Source of the DNA: Erysipelotrichia bacterium
Lineage (GTDB): Bacteria > Bacillota_I > Bacilli_A > Erysipelotrichales > Erysipelotrichaceae
NCBI GenBank assembly: GCA_030525245.1
Contig: JAUNFB010000013.1
Span: 1 to 35,856, forward strand
Reading direction: 5' to 3'
DNA length: 35,856 nt
The translations under genes were made by a program, and so were the position numbers. Positions 23,376-29,852 of this stretch are shown piece after piece. The notes beneath the pieces are model-generated. The model was not told the origin of the DNA, did not search any database, and worked only from the letters and a program-made list of their open reading frames with translations. Numbering within the stretch: the first letter of the stretch is position 1; every line of letters begins with the position of its first letter.

Positions 23376-23402
23376 TTAGCACTTTAATGTTGACAGTGCT
23401 AA
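23376..23402. promoter_or_regulatory. CIRCE operator (HrcA binding site)
   Basis: TTAGCACT at 23376-23383 and AGTGCTAA at 23395-23402 form a perfect 8-bp inverted repeat with 11 bases between. This equals the CIRCE consensus TTAGCACTC-N9-GAGTGCTAA apart from the innermost base pair. The right arm overlaps the last base of the TTGACA -35 box, an ideal place for repression by HrcA. An extra half site, TAAGCACTT, lies ten bases to the left (23366-23374). No hrcA gene is in the window. Confidence 0.88.
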
Positions 23403-23417
23403 AAATATTTATATAAT
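23390..23417 (+). promoter_or_regulatory. Promoter of the DUF3196-tig-lon group
   Basis: Consensus TTGACA (23390-23395), a 16-base spacer and consensus TATAAT (23412-23417). The transcript would start near 23424, leaving a leader of only about 12 bases that carries the GAGGA ribosome site. It is a very strong sigma-A promoter overlapped by CIRCE. Confidence 0.88.
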
Positions 23418-23435
23418 ATATGTTGAGGAACAGAA

Positions 23436-24152
23436 ATGGACGGAAATTACTACACTGAAATGTTGAAAGAAATTGCTGAATGTATTGGTACTCAACAATA
23501 TGAGAGAGCAGATTCAATTATTAAAGAGGAATACAAGATGCCTTTTATACCTCACGATGTCGAAAAAAAACTATCTGAATTTGAAAAAGAAATTTATCCT
23601 TATATATATAAAGATAAAAAAACAGTTATGCTGACAAAAGAAGAAATATATCAGTATTTGAAAACAGGTAAGGAGAAAGCATATAAGGCATTGGAAATTT
23701 TAGCTCAAAGCAATGTACGATTGTATCTTGAAGAAGTTAAAAAATTATTGGTAGATACAGAGGTTAACAGAACTTTGAAATCATTGCTTATCCAAATATT
23801 GGTTCAGCAGCAAGTTGATGAAGAAATTGAGTATGAAAGTTTTGGTGAAATGTTCAAGACAGTTCCTAAAAATCTTCCCGATGTATTGCGGCAGAGAAGT
23901 GTTGAAACAATTGAGAATAGATTGCACGAAATTATCTATAAACAGCCGGTTGTATTACAACAGTGTTTGACGGTAATGGTAAATGTTATTTATGATTGTT
24001 ACCCTCAATTAATTGACATTAATGAAACTGACAAATATGCATTTAGCATTATACGTTATGTTTATTTAGCCTATGGTGACATGGAACATTGGAATAAAAT
24101 AAAAGACTATTATGGAATTGATGAAAATAGTCTGGTTGAATTAACCTTATAG
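23436..24152 (+). CDS. DUF3196-like helical-repeat protein
   Basis: This 238-residue, probably all-helical, cytosolic protein has no signal peptide. The N-terminal pattern (NYYTEMLKEIAECI, QYERADSIIKEEYKMPFIPHDVEKKL) and the middle (a ~70-residue segment with LEILAQSNVRLYLEEVKKLL, then SLLIQILVQQQVDEEI) match what I remember of the DUF3196 family of Bacilli and Mollicutes, whose members resemble TPR or HEAT-like scaffolds. No catalytic motif is seen. It is the first gene behind a CIRCE-controlled promoter and precedes tig and lon, which suggests a role in protein quality control or as a ribosome/chaperone helper. That is inference from context. Family assignment from memory, moderate certainty. 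Confidence 0.7.
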   Translation: MDGNYYTEMLKEIAECIGTQQYERADSIIKEEYKMPFIPHDVEKKLSEFEKEIYPYIYKDKKTVMLTKEEIYQYLKTGKEKAYKALEILAQSNVRLYLEEVKKLLVDTEVNRTLKSLLIQILVQQQVDEEIEYESFGEMFKTVPKNLPDVLRQRSVETIENRLHEIIYKQPVVLQQCLTVMVNVIYDCYPQLIDINETDKYAFSIIRYVYLAYGDMEHWNKIKDYYGIDENSLVELTL

Positions 24153-24153
24153 T

Positions 24154-24183
24154 TGAAATATGGCAAGTAAATTATGTATAATT
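24154..24183 (+). promoter_or_regulatory. Internal promoter of tig
   Basis: TTGAAA (24154-24159), an 18-base spacer and TATAAT (24178-24183) lie directly behind the stop codon of the DUF3196-like gene. This would give tig heat-independent transcription besides read-through from the CIRCE promoter. Confidence 0.55.
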
Positions 24184-24209
24184 TAAGGTGCGATTAAAAG
24201 GAGAATTAT

Positions 24210-25487
24210 ATGAAGGCAGTTTATGAAGTAAAAGAAAACAGTACTGCTGAGCTTACAGTTACTGTTGATGGTGAAAAATGGAGTAATGCATTGGCAAAGG
24301 CTTATAAAAAATTAGCCGCTAATGTAGAAATTAAAGGTTTCAGAAAAGGAAAAGCTCCGGAAGTTAGAATCAGACAGGTTTTGGGTCAACAAATTCAATA
24401 TGAAGCAGTTGATTTGATTGCTCAAGAAGCATTGACTTACGGATTGGAAGAAAATAAGGATGTTGTTTTGGAAGACAGACCTACTTTGGAAGTTCTCTCT
24501 GTTGATGAAAATTCGACAGTATTAAAATTTGTTTTAACAATTAAACCGGAAGTAAAACTTGGCGATTATCAGAATGTTTATTACAATGTTGAACATAAAG
24601 AAGTAGAAGACGAAGAAATTGAAAAACACATTGAACAATTGCGTCAACAACATGCTGAAGAAGTATTGAAAGAAGATGGCGAAGTTGAACAAGGTAATAT
24701 AGCTGTTATCGACTTTGAGGGTTTCTTAGATGGTGTTGCTTTTGAAGGTGGTAAAGGTACCGAATATCCGTTGGAAATCGGTTCTCATTCATTTATTGAA
24801 GGCTTTGAAGAACAGCTGATTGGTATGAAAACCGGCGAAGAAAAGGATATTGAAGTTACTTTCCCGGAAAATTATACTGCTGAGTTAGCCGGTAAGAAAG
24901 CAACTTTCCATGTAAAAGTAGACGGAATTAAAGAAAAGCATTTACCGGAAGTAAATGATGAATTTGTTGCTGACTTAGAGATGGGTGAAGAAGTTAAGAC
25001 TGTTGAAGATTTGAAAAAGAATTTGAAAGAAAACTTGCAAAAAGAGGCAGACAGTCAAGCTGACAGAAAAGCCGAAGATGAATTTTTAGATAAATTGTGC
25101 GAAGTTTGCACAGTAGAAGTTCCGGAAGTAATGATTAAGAGAAAAAATGATGAATTGTTTGAAGAACAATCTTATTCGTTGCTGCAAAACGGAATCAGTA
25201 TGGATTCTTTCTTAAAAATGATGGGTCAAACTGCTGAAGAATATAAAGAAAGATTAAAGCCGCAAAGCGAACAAAGAGTAAAGATTAAACTTATTCTTGA
25301 AGCAATCGGTAAAGATATGAAGATTGAAGTTACTGATGAAGAAGTAGAAGCAGAATACGAATCGGTAGCTAAAATGTACCAGATGGATGTAGAAAGAGTT
25401 AAACAGTTGATCGGTAAAGAAGATATTGTTGATACAGTTTTAGTTGATAAAACTTTTGACACTATTAAAAATAGAAAGGCTGAATAA
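24210..25487 (+). CDS. tig: Trigger factor, ribosome-associated chaperone and prolyl isomerase
   Basis: This chaperone binds nascent chains at the ribosome exit. The 425-residue protein shows the three domains: the N-terminal ribosome-binding domain with the signature GFRKGKAPEVRIRQVLG (~45-60); the FKBP-like isomerase domain (~155-245) with VIDFEGFLDGVAFEGGKG, SFIEGFEEQLIGM and ENYTAELAGKKATFHVKV; and the helical C-terminal chaperone domain (~260-420) with KRKNDELFEEQSYSLLQNGISM. The length is normal. AAAAGGAGAA precedes the ATG. lon follows after 30 bases, and no terminator lies between, so the two are probably co-transcribed. Confidence 0.96.
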   Translation: MKAVYEVKENSTAELTVTVDGEKWSNALAKAYKKLAANVEIKGFRKGKAPEVRIRQVLGQQIQYEAVDLIAQEALTYGLEENKDVVLEDRPTLEVLSVDENSTVLKFVLTIKPEVKLGDYQNVYYNVEHKEVEDEEIEKHIEQLRQQHAEEVLKEDGEVEQGNIAVIDFEGFLDGVAFEGGKGTEYPLEIGSHSFIEGFEEQLIGMKTGEEKDIEVTFPENYTAELAGKKATFHVKVDGIKEKHLPEVNDEFVADLEMGEEVKTVEDLKKNLKENLQKEADSQADRKAEDEFLDKLCEVCTVEVPEVMIKRKNDELFEEQSYSLLQNGISMDSFLKMMGQTAEEYKERLKPQSEQRVKIKLILEAIGKDMKIEVTDEEVEAEYESVAKMYQMDVERVKQLIGKEDIVDTVLVDKTFDTIKNRKAE

Positions 25488-25492
25488 TTTGT

Positions 25493-25515
25493 TTACTCCA
25501 TCAAGAAAGGAGTAA
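25493..25515 (+). promoter_or_regulatory. Hairpin over the lon ribosome binding site
   Basis: TTACTCC (25493-25499) is fully complementary to GGAGTAA (25509-25515), with a nine-base loop. The GGAG of the lon ribosome site (AAAGGAG, 25506-25512) lies in the stem, just before the ATG at 25518. There is no T run, so it is not a terminator. A stem of only seven pairs would melt easily and could act as a thermosensor. The sequence pairing is seen; the function is inferred. Confidence 0.5.
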
Positions 25516-25517
25516 CT

Positions 25518-27848
25518 ATGAGTGTTTACGCTGATGTTTATCAAAATGTTGAATATTCTTTGATTTGTACCAGAGGTGTGATTGTTTTCCCAAATCAGGA
25601 AATTATTATCGATGTTGGTCGTAAAGCCAGTGTTGAAGCTGTCAACATTGCGCAAAATGAATTTGATTCCTTAGTATGTTTGGTAACTCAAAAGGATATT
25701 TTGGTCGATGAACCATCAATTGATAATATGTATCATTATGGAACATTGTGCCATATTGAAAATGTGCGAAAGGATAAAAATGACATATATAAAGTTAAGG
25801 TAAAGTCTTTAGCAAGAGTACGAACTAACAGTATTTACTTTGATGGTATGATTTTCCGCGCAAATATTTCCGTAGAAGACAGTTATACTGCAGATACCAC
25901 ACAAGAATTGGTTTTGATTCGTAAGGTGGTCAGTGAATTTGAAGAATTTGCCAATGCAATTAAAAATCTTCCGAAGGAAGTTATTAGCCAATTGACCGGT
26001 GGAGTTAATTCCAGTGATTTAACCGATCAGTTCGGTCAATTCTTTCCAATGGACTTGAAAGTCAGACAGGAACTTTTGGAAGAGACAAATGTTAATGAAA
26101 GATTACTTTTGATCTTGAAACAATTTGCTTTAGCCAGAGAAATGAAAGAAATAGATGATCGCATCTCGGAAAAGATAAAAGATTCTGTTAATGACAGTCA
26201 AAAGGAATATTATTTGCGTGAGAGATTGAAAGCTATTAAGGAAGAACTTAATGACGGTGTTGAAGCAGGCAGTGACAGTGATTCATTATTGGATTATTTT
26301 ATGAATAATCCATATCCGCAAAATATAAAGGATAAAGCGAAAGAAGAAATTGCTCGATATGAGATGATGCCGGCAATGAGTAGCGAAGCCAGTGTTATTC
26401 GCAGTTATTTAGAATGGTTGCAGAAGGTTCCTTTTTGGCAAGAAAGTCAAGATAATGCCGATATTAATGAGATCGCTAAAATTTTAGATGAAGATCATTA
26501 CGGTATTAAAAAAGTAAAAGAAAGAGTTTTGGAATATATTGCGGTTAAGAATATGACCTCATCATTAAAAGCTCCAATCATTTGCTTATACGGACCTCCG
26601 GGAGTCGGAAAAACTTCTTTAGCTAAATCAATCGCCAGAGCATTAAACAGAGAATTTGTTAAAGTATCTTTGGGCGGAGTCAAAGATGAAGCAGAAATCA
26701 GAGGACACAGAAGAACTTACTTAGGATCAATGCCGGGCAGAATTATCCAGGGCATGAAAAGAGCCGGTACGATCAATCCGGTATTCTTGATCGATGAATT
26801 GGATAAGATGGGTATGGACTATAAGGGTGATCCGGCCAGTGCAATGTTGGAAGTATTGGATCCGGAACAGAACAATATGTTCTCGGATAACTATTTGGAA
26901 GAACCTTATGATTTAAGCAAAGTTATGTTCATTGCGACAGCTAATGATATTTCTGCTATTCCATCGGCTTTAAGAGATCGTTTGGAAATTATTGAAATGT
27001 ACTCATATACAGAAGAAGAAAAAGTTCATATTGCAAGAGAACATTTGATTGCCAAAGAACTGCAAGCCAATGGTTTGAAAAATACTCAGTTCAAGTTGAA
27101 TGATGAAGAGATTTTGTATTTAATCAGATATTACACTCGTGAAGCGGGAGTCAGACAATTAGAAAGAACTATCGGTAATCTGTGCCGTAAAGCTGTATTG
27201 TCGATTTCCAAAGGCGAAAGAAAATCTGTTCGCATAACCAAGAAAACGATTAACGAATGGTTAGGCAAAGAAATATATGAATTCGGTCGCAAGGAAGAAG
27301 ATGATCAAGTTGGTATTGTTACCGGTTTGGCTTATACGCAATTCGGTGGAGATATTTTGCCGATTGAAGTCACATCATATCATGGTAAAGGTAATTTGAT
27401 CGTTACCGGTAATTTAGGCGATGTAATGAAAGAGAGTGCTACAATTGCTCTCGGATATGTCAAAGCCAATTCTACAAAATTCGGTATTGAACAGGATTTC
27501 TTTGATAAGCATGATTTGCAAATTCATGTTCCGGAAGGAGCCGTACCTAAGGATGGACCATCTGCTGGTATTACCTTAACAACAGCAATTATTTCCTCTT
27601 TGACTAATAAAAAGGTCTCAGCTGATTTAGCAATGACCGGTGAAGTTACTTTAAGAGGTAATGTACTTCCTATCGGTGGCTTACGTGAAAAGACAATGGC
27701 TGCTTACCGCAGCAATATTCATCGTATCATCTTACCGGATACTAATATGAAGGATCTTGATGATGTTGAGCAAGCAGTAAAAGATAATATTAAATTTATT
27801 CCGGTTAAAACGATGGATGATGTTATCAAAAATGCTTTAAGTGCTTAA
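25518..27848 (+). CDS. lon: ATP-dependent protease Lon (LonA)
   Basis: This hexameric AAA+ serine protease degrades misfolded and some regulatory proteins. The 776 residues match LonA. The N-terminal substrate-binding domain (~1-200) begins with LICTRGVIVFPNQEI, and a coiled-coil region follows. Walker A GPPGVGKTS is at residues 359-366, with VFLIDELDKMG as Walker B and an arginine finger region ALRDRLEII. The protease domain has PKDGPSAGIT with catalytic Ser682 and GGLREKTMAA with catalytic Lys725. AAAGGAG lies five bases before the ATG but inside a hairpin stem. The gene is third behind the CIRCE promoter. Lon is a known HrcA/CIRCE target in Mycoplasma genitalium, which makes CIRCE control here plausible. 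Confidence 0.97.
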   Translation: MSVYADVYQNVEYSLICTRGVIVFPNQEIIIDVGRKASVEAVNIAQNEFDSLVCLVTQKDILVDEPSIDNMYHYGTLCHIENVRKDKNDIYKVKVKSLARVRTNSIYFDGMIFRANISVEDSYTADTTQELVLIRKVVSEFEEFANAIKNLPKEVISQLTGGVNSSDLTDQFGQFFPMDLKVRQELLEETNVNERLLLILKQFALAREMKEIDDRISEKIKDSVNDSQKEYYLRERLKAIKEELNDGVEAGSDSDSLLDYFMNNPYPQNIKDKAKEEIARYEMMPAMSSEASVIRSYLEWLQKVPFWQESQDNADINEIAKILDEDHYGIKKVKERVLEYIAVKNMTSSLKAPIICLYGPPGVGKTSLAKSIARALNREFVKVSLGGVKDEAEIRGHRRTYLGSMPGRIIQGMKRAGTINPVFLIDELDKMGMDYKGDPASAMLEVLDPEQNNMFSDNYLEEPYDLSKVMFIATANDISAIPSALRDRLEIIEMYSYTEEEKVHIAREHLIAKELQANGLKNTQFKLNDEEILYLIRYYTREAGVRQLERTIGNLCRKAVLSISKGERKSVRITKKTINEWLGKEIYEFGRKEEDDQVGIVTGLAYTQFGGDILPIEVTSYHGKGNLIVTGNLGDVMKESATIALGYVKANSTKFGIEQDFFDKHDLQIHVPEGAVPKDGPSAGITLTTAIISSLTNKKVSADLAMTGEVTLRGNVLPIGGLREKTMAAYRSNIHRIILPDTNMKDLDDVEQAVKDNIKFIPVKTMDDVIKNALSA

Positions 27849-27858
27849 GATAAACCTG

Positions 27859-27885
27859 AGGAGAGAGTAAAATCTCTCCTTTAAT
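27859..27885 (+). terminator. Intrinsic terminator of lon
   Basis: AGGAGAGA (27859-27866) pairs perfectly with TCTCTCCT (27873-27880) around GTAAAA. The T tail is weak (TTTAAT), but the position directly behind lon supports the call. Confidence 0.7.
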
Positions 27886-28250
27886 ATTGGTGGTAAGGAA
27901 GCAGAAAAAATGTAAATATTAACAATAAAAGTAATGAATTAGGCGCTATTATCGATAAAACATTTTTGATTGAATGTAATATGATCTTGCTGAAACTGTG
28001 TAATGATAGATAAGAGATGCTTATATCATAGTGATAATGCGAAAGATGAAAAGGAAGTAAAAATTTATTTCATTTCGCGTATGAGGGAACGATTAAATGG
28101 CAATAGTTTTGGAGTAAAAGATTTAAAGACGGAAATACTTAGTAACTTGTAAAAAATCAGATTTCTTCGTAATACCGGATATTCTTTAAAATAATGAGAT
28201 ATTATGAATTTACTGAGTTATAATATTTGTAGAGAATATTTGTGAATTAA
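27886..28250. other. Gene-poor stretch of ~365 bases
   Basis: No recognised gene lies here. One frame from an ATG at 28003 runs 49 codons to TAA at 28150-28152 and reads like protein in its second half (KEVKIYFISRMRERLNG), but it lacks a ribosome site and has a stop five codons upstream. It may be a relic of a lost gene. A TATAAT at 28219-28224 could be the -10 box for the peptide gene at 28266, without a clear -35. Confidence 0.45.
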
Positions 28251-28265
28251 TTGGAGGAATTTTGA

Positions 28266-28469
28266 ATGAAAAGTAAACTGAAAAGATTAGTGCTTATATT
28301 TGTAACCGCTTTTATATGCCTGGATTTTTATGCATTTGCAGAAGAAATTAACTATGAAGAATATACACTTACTCAAATCAATTCAGATGAAATTCCGGAT
28401 AATGCTTCTACCTGCAATGAAGGTACATGGGCTTTTGTTAGAGCTTTAGGATATTCTTATTGGAGATAG
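28266..28469 (+). CDS. Small secreted peptide precursor, unknown
   Basis: I do not recognise this 67-residue product. It begins with a textbook signal peptide: basic MKSKLKRL, hydrophobic LVLIFVTAFICL, and a probable cleavage after AFA at residue 25. The 42-residue mature part is acidic at first (EEINYEEYTLTQ, then INSDEIPDN) and ends in CNEGTWAFVRALGYSYWR, an aromatic and basic tail with one cysteine. TTGGAGGAA is a strong ribosome site before the ATG, supporting real expression. The gene lies four bases before a lipoprotein gene, so both are probably made together. It could be a signalling peptide, a small exported effector, or the N-terminal stub of a broken gene; the good ribosome site and coupling favour a functional peptide. 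Confidence 0.65.
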   Translation: MKSKLKRLVLIFVTAFICLDFYAFAEEINYEEYTLTQINSDEIPDNASTCNEGTWAFVRALGYSYWR

Positions 28470-28473
28470 CAAT

Positions 28474-29598
28474 ATGAAAAAGTTGATATTATGCTTACTA
28501 TGTCTTTTAATGTTATGCGGTTGTCATAAGGAAGAATATATTGAAGATGCTGGTTATCCGCATATTGAAATTGATGATGAATTATTACGCTTAAATATGT
28601 TGAAACTTGCCGCTAGGGAAGCAACATATTTTCAAGAGATGTATAAAATTAAAGGTGATCTTATTGTCGGTGATATAATCGCTCGCTACGGTTGGGTAGA
28701 TGGACGACTTAGAGAATTAAGCAGTCCTTATTATATTCTGGTATTTAACAGCGATAATATTCCTGTTTTTTATATGCTTATTTATTATGAAAGATGTGAC
28801 AGTTATGTCCCACAATTTATTGGCGGATATTATTGCACCGATACCGAACAATCAACATTTTATGCTGACTGTTATCATTTAACCGGCTTGAAGGATGAAA
28901 ACTATAATTACTATGCTTATGTTATGGATATGATTAATGGTTCAGCGATTGTTTATGATTTATATGATAAAATGATTTATACAAATAATTATGAATACTA
29001 TTACGATTTATATAATCAAATTGATAAATTTCGTTATCCCGATCAAGAAACAATGCATAAAATATATCAAGATATTGAAGACTATAAAACTTATACATTA
29101 AAAGAATTGACATATAGTTATGATAATTTTCATTATATCTATGAGTATGGTGATCATAACAATAAAGAATATCAAAGATTTATTGAAAAACAATTACATA
29201 AAGAATTCGGTGATAATCCTACTTTTACCGCAAGCAAGCCGCTAAGAACGATACAAGTTGTTACTAATGCCGATTTAAGTATATCCTTGATTGAATTAAA
29301 TGATTTGCACAGTTATTATTATACTTATCGATATGGCAAATATTTTCAACTTGCTGCGATCAAATATGATGATTATTTCGGACTTGAGGCTTTTATCGGC
29401 GGTGACGGTTATGAGATATGTACACAATTTGAATATGATGAGGAATTATATAAACGTTTTAATGATCCGAATAAGTTTATTTTAGCCAAGGATTATGTGG
29501 GAAATCGTTTTAGTTTGATATCTGCTGATGATTATTATGAATACGGTTGGCATTTGGATGAAAATATAGTTGCGGAAATCCGCAAATTACTGTCTTGA
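28474..29598 (+). CDS. Tyrosine-rich lipoprotein, unknown function
   Basis: This 374-residue protein has a lipoprotein signal: MKK, a hydrophobic stretch LILCLLCLLMLCGC and a lipobox cysteine at residue 17, so it should be anchored on the outer face of the membrane. The rest is soluble, unusually rich in tyrosine and aspartate (runs such as YYDLYNQID, YNYYAYVMD, YYYTYRYGKY), and has no motif that I recognise. A weak internal similarity between the YDLYDKM/YDLYNQI segments near residues 165-190 is too short to call a repeat. The gene follows the secreted peptide gene by four bases. It has no clear ribosome site of its own and is likely translated by coupling. No terminator is obvious before the T-box leader. 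Confidence 0.7.
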   Translation: MKKLILCLLCLLMLCGCHKEEYIEDAGYPHIEIDDELLRLNMLKLAAREATYFQEMYKIKGDLIVGDIIARYGWVDGRLRELSSPYYILVFNSDNIPVFYMLIYYERCDSYVPQFIGGYYCTDTEQSTFYADCYHLTGLKDENYNYYAYVMDMINGSAIVYDLYDKMIYTNNYEYYYDLYNQIDKFRYPDQETMHKIYQDIEDYKTYTLKELTYSYDNFHYIYEYGDHNNKEYQRFIEKQLHKEFGDNPTFTASKPLRTIQVVTNADLSISLIELNDLHSYYYTYRYGKYFQLAAIKYDDYFGLEAFIGGDGYEICTQFEYDEELYKRFNDPNKFILAKDYVGNRFSLISADDYYEYGWHLDENIVAEIRKLLS

Positions 29599-29630
29599 TT
29601 TTGCCGGTTTTTTAGGATAAAATATCTTAA

Positions 29631-29834
29631 AGGCTAAGAAGAGTAGGAGTAATATTATTATTGCTTTTTAGAGAGTTGTCGGTCGGTGTAAGACAACAGT
29701 AAGTAATATGAAGGTAGACTCGGAGCCGAAATTCTGAAACAGCAGTAAGAATTTTCGTTAGCTGCGTTAAAGCTTAATGAGTAAAAATTAAGGTGGTACC
29801 ACGTTAAGCGTCCTTTAGAGGACGCTTTTAATTT
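29631..29834 (+). promoter_or_regulatory. T-box leader of valS, valine specifier GUA
   Basis: This is a tRNA-sensing leader. Stem I is closed by GGCT/AGCC and GAGT (29641-29644) with ACTC (29718-29721). The specifier loop reads GAAG-GTA-G, placing GTA (valine) at 29714-29716. The T-box sequence AAGGTGGTACCACG ends at 29803, and the competing terminator follows. Uncharged tRNA-Val would stabilise the antiterminator and turn on valS and probably the gene behind it. Confidence 0.92.
29806..29830 (+). terminator. Regulated terminator of the T-box leader
   Basis: AAGCGTCCT pairs perfectly with AGGACGCTT around TTAG, followed by a T-rich stretch. The left arm overlaps the region used by the antiterminator, as in other T-box leaders. 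Confidence 0.88.
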
Positions 29835-29852
29835 ATGAAGGAGGATAAAAAG

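Noticed and set aside
25456..25490. TTGACA at the end of tig as a promoter for lon
   Set aside because: No -10 hexamer is found 15-19 bases downstream.
29835..29852. Upstream ATG as valS start, adding six residues
   Set aside because: This ATG overlaps the AAGGAGGA ribosome site itself; the ATG at 29853 is correctly spaced and begins the normal ValS N-terminus.
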